A DNA stretch of 64,000 bases, from the NCBI RefSeq assembly GCF_017086405.1, contig NZ_CP070973.1, positions 3,814,739 through 3,878,738 on the forward strand. The letters run 5' to 3'. The translations under genes and the position numbers were made by a program. Source of the DNA: Mycobacterium gordonae. Its GTDB lineage: Bacteria; Actinomycetota; Actinomycetes; Mycobacteriales; Mycobacteriaceae. Every line of letters begins with the position of its first letter. Position 1 is the first letter of the stretch. This document shows positions 50,444-58,989 of this stretch, one piece after another. The notes beneath the pieces were generated by a model. It was not told the origin of the DNA and did no database searches. It saw only the letters and a list, made by a program, of their open reading frames with translations.

Positions 50444-52765
50444 GTGGATCTGCCGCGGACAGCCGGACCGTTCGCCGGGGTGATCAATCCGTCGGTGGCG
50501 GATTCGACCCCAGTCAAGCCGACAATCACCTACCCACCCGAAGGCGCTCCCAACGTCGTGGTGGTCCTGCTCGACGATGTCGGGTTTGGGGCGTCCGGCA
50601 CGTTCGGCGGTCCCGTGCCAACGCCCGCGCTGGATCGCGTGGCCCAAACCGGGTTGCGTTACAACCAGTTTCACACTACGGCGCTCTGCTCGCCGACCCG
50701 CGCCGCGCTGCTGACCGGGCGCAACCATCACAGCGCACACATGGGTACGATCTGCGAAATTGCCTATGGTTTCCCGGGTTATGACAGCGTACTGCCGCAG
50801 AGCACCGCCACCGTGGCAGAGATCCTGCGGCACAACGGCTACAACACGGCCTTGTTCGGCAAGGCACACTTCACGCCAACCTGGGAGCTGGGCCCGACCG
50901 GACCATTCGACCGCTGGCCCACCGGGTTGGGCTTCGAACGTTTCTACGGCTTCATGGGCGGTGACACGTCGCAGTACGAGCCAGCATTGTTCGACCAGAA
51001 CACACCCGTCGAGCCCTATCTGGGCCGCGACGATTACCACCTGACCGAAGATCTCGCCGATCGGGCTATCGACTGGATCCAGCGCCAACAGACCTCGGCA
51101 CCCGGTAAGCCGTTTTTCCTCTACTTCGCGCCGGGCGCCACGCATAGCCCCCACCAAGTGTGGCCGGAGTGGTCCGACAGGTTCGCAGGCCAGTTCGATG
51201 ACGGCTGGGATGCATTGCGCGAGAGCATCTATGAGCGGCAGATCGAGCTGGGCATCATTCCGGCCGGTACCCGGCTGACCCCGAGGCCGGACCAGATTCC
51301 GGCGTGGGCGGAATACGACGACCGCTACAAGCCGGTAGCCCGTCGGCTGATGGAGGTCTACGCCGGATTCCTGGCCCACACCGACGCACAGATCGGACGG
51401 GTCATCGACGCCATCGACGACCTTGGGCAGTGGGAGAATACACTTTTCATCTATATCTGCGGTGACAACGGCGCGTCGGCGGAAGGAACGATCCACGGCG
51501 CCTGGAGTTCCCCGTCGTTTCAGAACGGTCTGCCGGAGGATCCGGAGTGGCTGCTTGCCCATCTGGACGACTTCGGATCGGCCCGGTGCGAGAACCATTA
51601 CAACGTGGGGTGGGCCTGGGCCCTCGACGCCCCGTTTCAGTGGATGAAGCAGGTGGCATCGCACTTCGGCGGCACCCGCAACGGGTTCGCCATCTCGTGG
51701 CCACGAGGAATCACCGCGGCGGGGGAGCAGCGCGGCCAGTTTCACCACGTCATCGACGTCATGCCAACCATTCTGGAGGCGGCCGGCATCGAGATGCCGG
51801 CGCGCGTCAACGGCGTCACGCAAAAGCCCGTCGAGGGCGTCAGCATGCGCTACTCCTTCGATCACCCGGATGTCGAAAGCCGCCGAACGACACAGTATTT
51901 CGAGATTTTCGGCAATCGCGCGATTTACCACGACGGCTGGATCGCGTCGTGTTTCCACGGTCGGCTGCCCTGGGTGCGCACCGGGCAGCATCCGTTCGGC
52001 GAGACCGAACGCTGGGAGCTCTATCATCTCGCCGACGACTTCAGCCAGGGGGTCGATCTCGCCGCCCGGTACCCGGAAAAATTGGTCCAACTGCAGTCCG
52101 TATTCGACTCCGAGGCCCGCAAATACGACGTGTACCCACTCAGCGACGCCACGCTGGCCCGGGCCCTGCCCACCAACCGGCCGAACCTGTTGGGTGACCG
52201 CGCGTCTGTGACGTATTACCCGAGTCATGTACGAATTCCCGAGACATCGACGCTGAGTTACACCAGCACATCGTTTCGATTGCGGGCCCACGTGGTGATC
52301 CCTGCCGGCGGGGCACAAGGAGTGGTGATCTGCATCGGTGGCGCGATGTCCGGGTGGAGCTTGTATCTGCAGTACGGCGTTCCGATGTTCACCTACAACT
52401 ATCTCGGACATGAAGTCACCACAGTCACCGCCATGGACCCGATACCCGAAGGCCCGACCGTCATCGGTGTTTCGTTCGACTACGACGGTGGGGGACTGGG
52501 CAACGGAGCAACGATTTCGTTGCTGTTAAACGAGCGCGTCGTGGCCGATGGCCGCGTCGAGCGCACCGTCCCGTTCCGCTTCTCGATGAGCGGCGAAACA
52601 CTCGACGTCGGAACCGATAGCGGTTCACCGGTCGCGCCGTATGGGCATGCCTTCCGGTTCACCGGGCATATCGACCGAATCGAAGCCACCATCGACCCGC
52701 GGCCCGCCGATCTTGCGGCGGCGCTGAGCGAGGCGGAGATGCGATCGGCGATGGGATCGCAGTAG
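50444..52765 (+). CDS. Arylsulfatase family enzyme
   Basis: The 773-residue type I sulfatase shows NVVVVLLDDVGFGASGTFGG with the metal Asp pair (Asp44, Asp45), TTALCSPTRAALLTGRN with the formylglycine Cys82 in C-x-P-x-R, and YICGDNGASAEG with the later Asp-Asn metal ligands. A large C-terminal beta-rich domain from about 560 is typical of the actinobacterial atsD/atsA-like long form. GTG at 50444 has GGAGGG six bases upstream; the adjacent GTG at 50441 is too close. It hydrolyses sulfate esters. It lies 37 bases after fadD31 and two bases before the GAP gene, suggesting a shared operon on a sulfated or polyketide lipid (inference). Confidence 0.88.
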   Translation: MDLPRTAGPFAGVINPSVADSTPVKPTITYPPEGAPNVVVVLLDDVGFGASGTFGGPVPTPALDRVAQTGLRYNQFHTTALCSPTRAALLTGRNHHSAHMGTICEIAYGFPGYDSVLPQSTATVAEILRHNGYNTALFGKAHFTPTWELGPTGPFDRWPTGLGFERFYGFMGGDTSQYEPALFDQNTPVEPYLGRDDYHLTEDLADRAIDWIQRQQTSAPGKPFFLYFAPGATHSPHQVWPEWSDRFAGQFDDGWDALRESIYERQIELGIIPAGTRLTPRPDQIPAWAEYDDRYKPVARRLMEVYAGFLAHTDAQIGRVIDAIDDLGQWENTLFIYICGDNGASAEGTIHGAWSSPSFQNGLPEDPEWLLAHLDDFGSARCENHYNVGWAWALDAPFQWMKQVASHFGGTRNGFAISWPRGITAAGEQRGQFHHVIDVMPTILEAAGIEMPARVNGVTQKPVEGVSMRYSFDHPDVESRRTTQYFEIFGNRAIYHDGWIASCFHGRLPWVRTGQHPFGETERWELYHLADDFSQGVDLAARYPEKLVQLQSVFDSEARKYDVYPLSDATLARALPTNRPNLLGDRASVTYYPSHVRIPETSTLSYTSTSFRLRAHVVIPAGGAQGVVICIGGAMSGWSLYLQYGVPMFTYNYLGHEVTTVTAMDPIPEGPTVIGVSFDYDGGGLGNGATISLLLNERVVADGRVERTVPFRFSMSGETLDVGTDSGSPVAPYGHAFRFTGHIDRIEATIDPRPADLAAALSEAEMRSAMGSQ

Positions 52766-52767
52766 CG

Positions 52768-53439
52768 GTGTGGAGCGGCCTTATCCCGCTGATTCTCGGC
52801 GGCGCACTGGAACCGATCGAAATCATGATCACACTCATGCTGCTTGGCACGCCCGCACGCCTCCGGGCCGCCAGCGCCTGGATCTCCGGTCATGTCTGCA
52901 CCAGGCTGGTGCAGGGCCTCATCTTCGGCACCATTCTGCACTGGGGAGCCCGCAACACTGAGTCCAAACACTCCTACCACTGGGTCGTGTCCACCGTTCT
53001 CCTGGTCGTCGCGCTGCTTTTCCTGGTCACCGCCGCCCGGGAATTGCTCAGCGACGACGACCCCGACGCACCACCGCCCAAGTGGATGGCGATGCTGATG
53101 TCGGCGACACCCACGAAGGCCTTTTTCGTCGGGGCGGGTGTCGTCACGGTGTCGGTGAAAGCGTGGGTGTTCACCCTGGCGGCGATCGGGGTGATCGGCA
53201 GCGCGGAGCTGGGGCACCCCGCCAAGATGGCTACTTACGTCGCCTTCGTGTTGCTGGCTACCAGCGCGAATCTGATCATCATCGGCGCGGCCGCGATCTT
53301 CGGCGACCGGTCACGCGCCGCACTGGACCGGGCGCTGCGGTGGTTGCAGGACAATAGTCGGCCCATCGTCGTGTTCGTTGGGCTGGTTTTCGGCATCTGG
53401 TTCGGGTTCAAAGCATTGCGCGGCTTCGGGATCGTGTAG
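52768..53439 (+). CDS. GAP/Sap family membrane protein
   Basis: The 223-residue product has about six hydrophobic helices: LIPLILGGALEPIEIMITLMLLG at the start with conserved Pro-rich turn, SATPTKAFFVGAGVVTVSVKAW in the middle, and IVVFVGLVFGIWFGFKAL at the end. This fits the SfLAP/GAP family, whose members Sap and Gap aid transport of sulfolipid and glycopeptidolipid to the surface. GTG start two bases after the sulfatase stop, so it is translationally linked. It implies that the fadD31-sulfatase product is an exported envelope lipid (inference). Confidence 0.8.
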   Translation: MWSGLIPLILGGALEPIEIMITLMLLGTPARLRAASAWISGHVCTRLVQGLIFGTILHWGARNTESKHSYHWVVSTVLLVVALLFLVTAARELLSDDDPDAPPPKWMAMLMSATPTKAFFVGAGVVTVSVKAWVFTLAAIGVIGSAELGHPAKMATYVAFVLLATSANLIIIGAAAIFGDRSRAALDRALRWLQDNSRPIVVFVGLVFGIWFGFKALRGFGIV

Positions 53440-53460
53440 AGGTCATGGGACTGCTCAGCA

Positions 53461-53525
53461 CAGCGGCTGAGCCACCATATCTCCGCAATAGCCGACCAAA
53501 GCCGTAACGAGCCATAGAGCGCTGC
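53461..53525 (-). pseudogene. Decayed duplicate of the BASS transporter 3' end
   Basis: About 65 bases align with 54400-54465, the 3' end of the BASS transporter, at roughly 80 percent identity with two single-base gaps. The minus-strand reading retains ALYG and WLSR from that protein but is frameshifted. It lies just before the YVTN gene, so the YVTN segment is bracketed by two copies of the same end. Confidence 0.65.
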
Positions 53526-53528
53526 ACC

Positions 53529-54047
53529 GTGTCGGTGATCGACCCCGCTACCAACGACGTCATCGCCACAGCCAACGTGGGCCAATTCCCGAACGGGATC
53601 GCGGCGAGCCGTGGCGGCAATGTCTACGTCACCAACCTCTCTGACAACACGGTGTCGGTGATTGATCCGACGAGTAACTCCACCACCGCGACCATTACCG
53701 TAGGTCAGTCTCCGACCGGCATAGCGGTTAACCCGAATGGGAACATTTACGTCTCCAATAGCGGCACCGGCACGGTGTCGGTAATCAATCCCGGGACCAA
53801 CACCGTCACCGCTACCGTCGGGGTCGGGAACACGCCTGAGGCTCTGGCGGCAAGCCCAGCGACCGGCTATGTCTTCGTCGCCAACGTCAACAACGGCGTG
53901 GTATCGGTCATCAACCCAGTGACGAACACCGTCAGCGCGACCATCGGCGTGGGCACCACTCCGAGCGGAATCGCCATTGACCCCGTCACGGGAGCGGTGT
54001 ACGTCACCAACCTCAACAGCGGCTCGGTATCGGTGATCAGTGGGTAG
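53529..54047 (+). CDS. YVTN beta-propeller repeat protein, probably a fragment
   Basis: A 172-residue protein made wholly of about four YVTN-type blades: repeated VSVIDP/VSVINP, TVGVGxTPxGIAVNP and VYVTNL motifs at about 42-residue spacing. No signal peptide or anchor, and the GTG start falls in the middle of a blade's VSVIDP motif, so the 5' part is likely missing. Intact relatives are secreted or membrane propellers of more than seven blades. The upstream 60 bases belong to a decayed transporter copy. It is best read as a truncated gene that may still be translated. Confidence 0.62.
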   Translation: MSVIDPATNDVIATANVGQFPNGIAASRGGNVYVTNLSDNTVSVIDPTSNSTTATITVGQSPTGIAVNPNGNIYVSNSGTGTVSVINPGTNTVTATVGVGNTPEALAASPATGYVFVANVNNGVVSVINPVTNTVSATIGVGTTPSGIAIDPVTGAVYVTNLNSGSVSVISG

Positions 54048-54378
54048 TCAGCGAGGGCTGGTCACAACGTTCCGGCTGGCGGGGCGGGGGTTGGCGTGCC
54101 GGTGTCGCCGGCGAACTTCAACTGCAACTCTGTGTCAGGGATCAGCGGCTGATGGAGCTTGCCCTTGACTGGTAGTCGCCCGTGCGAGACGGGGGAGCGC
54201 CAGCCGAGCCGCGTCGGCGCAATCGTTCGCTTGCTGCTCGCTTGCGCTGCAGGATTTTTCGCTGTCGACGCCGCGATGGCAGCCACTTCACCGAACAGGA
54301 TGGGCACGATCCGAACCCATGGCGCGCCTGAAGATACGCGCAATGCATCGTGTCGCTGCCGGCAAGGCATGGTGGCAA
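54048..54378. other. Gap between YVTN fragment and BASS gene
   Basis: This stretch of 331 bases has no convincing gene. The minus strand has a 117-codon frame spanning 54062-54415, ending LKFAGDTGTPTPAPPAGT, with mixed composition and no homologous pattern I recognise. It may be remnant coding sequence from the same rearrangement. Confidence 0.35.
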
Positions 54379-55236
54379 TCACCCGGGTGACGCGCGGGCA
54401 CGGCGGCTCAGCCACCGTGTGTACGCAACACCGACCAGAGCCGTCACGACGCCGTACAGCGCGACGGCCCCGCGTTCGTCGGCATTGGGAAAATTCGCTG
54501 AGGCTATGGTCAGTGCTGTCGCCGGGTGACGGCAGGCGCTCGCGAAGGCCACGACCGCCGAGAACTCTCGATCGGGGCCACCCAGCACATGTCCGATTGT
54601 GAAGGCGCCCAAAACAAAAATGAGAATGGCGACCACCGTGACGTCACCCATCAGCTTCCACATCTGCGGAGCCGCTGCAACCAACAACACGATCATCGCC
54701 ACCGGCAATGCCCAGCGTTGCGCGCGCTCAATCGGCCCCCCGATTCGCTCGGCCAGTGCTGGCCAGAACTTTCCGATCGCCATTCCCGCGACTAGCGGCA
54801 GCAACACTGAGACGAGCATCAATTCCCCTACCGACCACGGATTGGTGACGTACTGCTTACCGAACACATCGCCCAGCAGTCTCCCGGCCACGGCCAGCGC
54901 CGGCACGGCGAGCACAGCCAGGACAATCACCAGGCCCAGCCCGAATTGAACTTGCCCGCCAGCCTTCGCCCCGCGCCGCGGCAACAGCGGTGGCAGCGGC
55001 GAAATAGCCAGTGTCACAAGCGCAATCGCCACCTGTGGGTGCACATCCACGACGTTGACCAGCAGCACTGCGAGCGCGGGCGCAACGACCAGCACTGCCA
55101 GCAGCGAGCGTGCCAGCAGTCCCGGATGCTGCAGAACGTACCGGACGTCGCCGAATTCCGCCGTCAACCCGTAACCCAGGATGACCACGAACAGACTTAT
55201 CTGAAATGCCAGCTTTGCCGCATCTGCCACCGTCAC
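54379..55236 (-). CDS. Bile acid:sodium symporter (BASS)-family transporter
   Basis: A 285-residue membrane protein with about nine hydrophobic helices: FQISLFVVILGYGLTAEFGDV, LLAVLVVAPALAVLLV, IALVTLAISPLPPLLPRRGAKAG (the discontinuous core helix region), and AFASACRHPATALTIASANFPN, the second conserved crossing motif. GTG at 55236. These proteins use sodium to import organic anions. The peroxiredoxin gene is upstream on the same strand with a 33-base gap, so co-transcription is likely. The substrate is unknown. Confidence 0.82.
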   Translation of the reverse strand: MTVADAAKLAFQISLFVVILGYGLTAEFGDVRYVLQHPGLLARSLLAVLVVAPALAVLLVNVVDVHPQVAIALVTLAISPLPPLLPRRGAKAGGQVQFGLGLVIVLAVLAVPALAVAGRLLGDVFGKQYVTNPWSVGELMLVSVLLPLVAGMAIGKFWPALAERIGGPIERAQRWALPVAMIVLLVAAAPQMWKLMGDVTVVAILIFVLGAFTIGHVLGGPDREFSAVVAFASACRHPATALTIASANFPNADERGAVALYGVVTALVGVAYTRWLSRRARASPG

Positions 55237-55269
55237 GACGGACAGCCTGCCACGGCAATAGTCCGAAGA

Positions 55270-56010
55270 TCAGCCCATTCGTGCGTGCTCGCCCACCCGG
55301 ATCGCGGATTCGACCTCTTCGGCGCTGATCTCTTTGGTGCAGAAGAACCAGTCTTCGCACGCGATACCGTCGGCGTGGCCCTCCATCCGCTCCTTGGCGG
55401 TGCCGCAGGAACCCGCCGGCGGCACGATCACCCGGTCGCCCGGGCGCCAGTCGGCCGGCGTCGCAACGTGGAAGTGATCGGCCGTCTGCAGCGCCTTGAT
55501 CACCCGCAGCAACTCGTCGAAGTTGCGTCCGAGGCTCAGCGGATAGTAGATGACAGCACGGATCTTGCCTTCGGGGTCGATGACGAAGACCGCACGCACC
55601 GCCTTGGTGGAATCCTCACCCTGCATGATCATCCCGTACTTCTTCGCGACCTCCATCGAGACATCCTCGACCAGCGGGAAAGTGACGTCCACGTCGTGCA
55701 TACCGCGGAACGAGATCTTCTCCTTGATCGTGCGTAACCAAGCAATGTGGCTGTAGAGCCCGTCCACCGACAATCCCACCAGCATGGTGTTGTACGCCGC
55801 GAACTGCTGTTGCATCGAGGCGAAGGTAATGAATTCACTGGTGCACACCGGAGTGAAGTCGGCCGGATGAGAGAAAAAGATGACCCACTTGCCGGCGTAG
55901 TCGGCGGGGAAGTTGATCGGCCCCTGCGTGGTGACGGCGGTGAATTGCGGCGCCGGGTCCCCGATGCGGGGCATCCCCACAGCGGTCGTCGAGATCTCGG
56001 TCGTGGTCAT
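55270..56010 (-). CDS. Peroxiredoxin, 1-Cys (Prx6-like)
   Basis: The 246-residue product has the peroxidatic Cys56 in HPADFTPVCTSEF and the Prx6-family C-terminal domain, which carries three more cysteines (PPAGSCGTAKERM, ACEDWFFCTKE). GLSVDGLYSHIAWLRTI is the conserved second half of the peroxiredoxin core. The PPAGSC...CEDWFFC pattern is seen in archaeal-type thioredoxin peroxidases where the C-terminal cysteines form an intramolecular disulfide. ATG at 56010 follows AAGGGAC. It detoxifies peroxides in the cytosol. Confidence 0.9.
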   Translation of the reverse strand: MTTTEISTTAVGMPRIGDPAPQFTAVTTQGPINFPADYAGKWVIFFSHPADFTPVCTSEFITFASMQQQFAAYNTMLVGLSVDGLYSHIAWLRTIKEKISFRGMHDVDVTFPLVEDVSMEVAKKYGMIMQGEDSTKAVRAVFVIDPEGKIRAVIYYPLSLGRNFDELLRVIKALQTADHFHVATPADWRPGDRVIVPPAGSCGTAKERMEGHADGIACEDWFFCTKEISAEEVESAIRVGEHARMG

Positions 56011-56131
56011 GGGCAGTCCCTTCACATTGTCTGGAACCAATTCCACAACCGTGTTGCCGGCCCGGATAGGGACTAATGCCCTCTGACGTGATGCCAACGG
56101 TCAGCTGGGGCCAGACACTGGGCCTAAAGCG

Positions 56132-56665
56132 TCAGGGACTGGTCGCCTGACTGATGATGAGCGGCGGCGGCCCCGCCCCGTCATGAGGATCGGCTTGCGT
56201 CTTATAGAACGGTGGCAGCGTTCCCGCACCCGCCTCGAATCGGGCAAGGTACTCGGCGTCGAAACTTACTCGGTACCACTGGATTCCGAGCGATGCCGAC
56301 ACGTCAGGGTCGCTCCTCGGGGCGTTGGCGATCGCGGTCACACGCACACACTTCACATGCTGACGCATGACCGAGGAGAAGCGGGCGAGGCCGTCAGCGT
56401 CCTGCTCTGGTGCCGTCGCGCCGTAGCCGGCACGTACCTGCCGGCCCAGGTACCCCCACGCCGTGAGGTAGTCCTTATTGTTCACCGCCGCGAAGTAGTC
56501 CACCAGGACTTGCTGACCCTTGCCCACGGGTTGTGCGTCGGGCTGCCCGTTGGCACAGCTGGGATGGGCTGCCGCGTGGCCGGGCGGCGCGAGCAGGCAT
56601 CCGGCCAGCGCCAGCGCCCCAAGATGCCGCCGTCGGATCCGCGACAGACGAATACGCGCCCACAT
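56132..56665 (-). CDS. Secreted protein of unknown function
   Basis: A 177-residue exported protein: signal peptide RRRHLGALALAGCLLAPPGHAAA, cleaved after AHA or AAA, or alternatively lipidated at the Cys in ALAGC. The mature part has VLVDYFAAVNNKDYLTAWGYLG and a later IQWYRVSFDAEYLARFEAG, resembling an NTF2-like cone with a DYFAAVNNKDY helix. One Cys in VKCVRV. ATG/Met start at 56665. No enzymatic residues are obvious. It lies divergently from the SpoIIAA-like remnant. Confidence 0.7.
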   Translation of the reverse strand: MWARIRLSRIRRRHLGALALAGCLLAPPGHAAAHPSCANGQPDAQPVGKGQQVLVDYFAAVNNKDYLTAWGYLGRQVRAGYGATAPEQDADGLARFSSVMRQHVKCVRVTAIANAPRSDPDVSASLGIQWYRVSFDAEYLARFEAGAGTLPPFYKTQADPHDGAGPPPLIISQATSP

Positions 56666-56709
56666 AGAGATGACTTTGGCCTCTTATCCGCCGGTGTCAA
56701 GGGCGACAC

Positions 56710-56889
56710 ATGGCACGGTTGGTTCGAGATGATCACCGGCACATCAAGAAGGTCGCGGTGGTGACCGACTCGCACCGCGGGGATACCGCCGAACATCTGG
56801 CGTCGCACTTCGTCTCCGCCGAGATCCGCCACTTTCCCGCCGGTGAGCAGGACCTGGCGCGGCAGTGGGTCGTAGGCGGCGCGCAATGA
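56710..56889 (+). pseudogene. Truncated SpoIIAA-like (STAS-fold) remnant
   Basis: A 59-residue frame from ATG 56710 reads IKKVAVVTDSHRG, EHLASHFVSAEIRHFPAGEQ and DLARQWVVGG, the C-terminal half of SpoIIAA-like (PF11964-type) proteins, which are normally about 120 aa. In-frame stops lie just upstream (56665 and 56671), and the N-terminal half is not found. It is probably a dead remnant or a very short expressed peptide. Confidence 0.6.
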
Positions 56890-56943
56890 TAAGCGCTGCA
56901 AACCGGCTCACCGTAGGCCCGGCCTCCGTGCCACGATGGTGCG

Positions 56944-57717
56944 GTGACCGTCTTTCCTGACTTGCCGGGGTCCGGTGCCGACCGGGAGTCGGTCCTGTCC
57001 GGCTACCCGGTGACGCCACCGCCGTTGCGCCGTCCTGTCACCTTCGACCAGTACTGGAGCGACGTGACCTTCGTGCACTGGCCGGTGGCGCCGGAGACCA
57101 TCGCGCATCTCTACCCGCCCGGCACCCGACCCGATGTCTTCGCCGACGGAACCACCTACGTCGGGCTGATTCCATTCGCGATGTCCTACACCAAACTCGG
57201 TACTGCAGTGCCCCTTCCGTACTTCGGCCGCTTCCTGGAGACCAACGTCCGGCTGTACTCGGTGGACGACTCCGGGCGGCACGGCGTGCTGTTCCGGTCG
57301 CTGGAGACGGCACGGTTGGCCGTCGTGCCCGTCACCCGCATCGGGCTCGGTGTCCCGTACACCTGGGCGAAAATGCGGATGACGCGGGCCGGTCGGCAGG
57401 TCACCTACCACAGTGTGCGCCGCTGGCCCCGGCGCGGATTGCGCAGCCTGATGACGGTCACCGTCGGCGACGTCGTCGAGCCGACACCGCTGGAGGTCTG
57501 GCTTACCGCTCGTTGGGGTGCGCACACCCGCAAGGCCGGCCGAACCTGGTGGGTCCCCAACGAACACGACGAGTGGCCGCTGCGGGCGGCCGAAATCTCG
57601 GAACTGCACGACGAACTGGTCGATGCCGCCGGGATCCAGCCTGTCGGGGACCGATTGCGCGCCCTGCATTCGCCCGGTGTGCAAACCTATTTCGGTCGGC
57701 CCTGCCCGGTTGACTGA
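56944..57717 (+). CDS. DUF2071 / YqjF-like protein (Rv1927-like)
   Basis: The 257-residue acetoacetate decarboxylase-like fold protein contains WSDVTFVHWPVAPETIAHLYP, the family's opening helix, GTTYVGLIPFAMS, NVRLYSVDDSGRHGVLFRSL and YTWAKMRM. These belong to DUF2071, in which the typical domain covers the full length. GTG at 56944. The enzyme activity is not known for the family. Length equals Rv1927 and the place before the SDR is conserved. Confidence 0.83.
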   Translation: MTVFPDLPGSGADRESVLSGYPVTPPPLRRPVTFDQYWSDVTFVHWPVAPETIAHLYPPGTRPDVFADGTTYVGLIPFAMSYTKLGTAVPLPYFGRFLETNVRLYSVDDSGRHGVLFRSLETARLAVVPVTRIGLGVPYTWAKMRMTRAGRQVTYHSVRRWPRRGLRSLMTVTVGDVVEPTPLEVWLTARWGAHTRKAGRTWWVPNEHDEWPLRAAEISELHDELVDAAGIQPVGDRLRALHSPGVQTYFGRPCPVD

Positions 57718-57806
57718 TTGCCCGCCGAGGGCGAAACCCACGACGGGACACGCCGCGGTGGTGTCATGAGATTCACGTCGCGGCCGAGGGTTCAACCAGT
57801 GACAGA

Positions 57807-58223
57807 TCAGTATGCCAGCACGTGGAAGTGCCCGCTCGGACAGTCACCTTCGACACCGCTGTACGGGTCGTCCTCGAATCTTCGCCAATTCCAGTGCGCG
57901 CCGCAGTAAGACGCGGCGCAGTCCGGGCAGTGGAATGGCGCGTAGCTGTAGGCGATGCGATACAACGCCGCCGCGTCGGCCTCAGCGATCGCGTGGCTCA
58001 CCGGCCCGATGCGCTCCGCCGACACAGCCTGGCTGGCGACCCCGAAGAAGGTGTGCACCACCAGTGCGGCCTGATCGTCGGGCCGCTCCAATACATCCAA
58101 CTCGGTCAGGGCCTGCAGAGCCGGCGACGCTTCGGCCACCGCGTCAGCGGGTGTCACGAACCGCACGCTGCCGGCGACTTCCCCGCAACGCGCGCAGCGG
58201 AATTCAGGGCAGGCAGTAGCCAC
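57807..58223 (-). CDS. Zinc-ribbon-like protein of unknown function
   Basis: A 138-residue protein with four paired cysteines: FRCARCGEVAG near the N-terminus and FHCPDCAASYCGAHWNWRRFEDD near the C-terminus, so a zinc site is likely. The middle is helical. GTG at 58223 overlaps the end of the upstream SDR gene by 20 bases on the same strand, so the two are translationally coupled. No function is known to me. Confidence 0.65.
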   Translation of the reverse strand: MATACPEFRCARCGEVAGSVRFVTPADAVAEASPALQALTELDVLERPDDQAALVVHTFFGVASQAVSAERIGPVSHAIAEADAAALYRIAYSYAPFHCPDCAASYCGAHWNWRRFEDDPYSGVEGDCPSGHFHVLAY

Positions 58224-58971
58224 CGTCGATCACCAGATCCGAACCCGTCATATAACTGGAAGCCGCACTGGCCAGATACAGGTAAAGCCCGCTGAGTTCT
58301 TCCGGGCGGCCGATGCGGCGCATGGGAATCCTCGGCTCCCAGAGCCGGTGGTATTCGGCGAGGGGCTCGACGAGTTCGGTCATGATGTAGCCGGGGCTGA
58401 TGCTGTTGACCCGGATGCGGTGCGGCGCGAATTCCACCGCCATCGCCTTGGTCAGATGAATCACCGCCGCCTTGGACGTGCAGTAGTGACCCACCTCCTG
58501 CGGGACGTTGATGATGTGGCCGGACATCGATGCCGTAGCGATGATGGATCCGCCGCGGTCCTGTGCGACCATCGCCCTGGCCGCTGCCTGAGCGGTGAGG
58601 AAGACGCCGGTCACGTTGGTGTTCTGGACCCGTTCGAACTCTTCCACCGACATGTCCAGCATCGGTGTCACCGAGACAATGCCGGCGTTGCACACCGCGA
58701 CGTCGATCCCGCCCAACTGCGCGGTCATCCGATCGACCATGGCCGCCACCTGGTCCTGCCGGGTCACGTCACACACGATCGGGAGGGCGGTGCCGCCGGC
58801 CGCGGCGATTTCCTCGGCAAGCGCCTGCAGCGCATCCAAATGCCTTGCCACAAGCGCTACTTCGGCACCGGCTTCCGCATAAGCCAGCGCTACTGTGCGG
58901 CCGATACCACTGGATGCCCCGGTCACCAGGGCCGTCCTGCCGTGCAGGTCGAACAGATCCAACACGCTCAT
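58204..58971 (-). CDS. Short-chain dehydrogenase/reductase (Rv1928c-like)
   Basis: A 255-residue classical SDR: TGASSGIGRTVALAYA (cofactor loop, T-G-x3-G-x-G), VCNAGIVSVTPM (N-A-G), the serine in ATASMSG, and Tyr-x3-Lys in HYCTSKAAVIHLT with RVNSISPGYI. ATARHLD/VALVARHL at the end of strand 2 suggests NADP rather than NAD. ATG at 58971 gives a length equal to Rv1928c. It is divergent from the SnoaL-like gene with only 18 bases between starts. The substrate is unknown. Confidence 0.9.
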   Translation of the reverse strand: MSVLDLFDLHGRTALVTGASSGIGRTVALAYAEAGAEVALVARHLDALQALAEEIAAAGGTALPIVCDVTRQDQVAAMVDRMTAQLGGIDVAVCNAGIVSVTPMLDMSVEEFERVQNTNVTGVFLTAQAAARAMVAQDRGGSIIATASMSGHIINVPQEVGHYCTSKAAVIHLTKAMAVEFAPHRIRVNSISPGYIMTELVEPLAEYHRLWEPRIPMRRIGRPEELSGLYLYLASAASSYMTGSDLVIDGGYCLP

Positions 58972-58989
58972 GCCTCTAGTGTGTCCGGT

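Noticed and set aside
50135..52411. A 758-codon minus-strand frame opposite the sulfatase
   Set aside because: The plus strand holds all sulfatase motifs; the reverse frame has none.
54062..54415. A 117-codon minus-strand frame between the YVTN and BASS genes
   Set aside because: It overlaps the BASS 3' end, lacks a ribosome site and has no recognisable pattern; at most it is remnant sequence.
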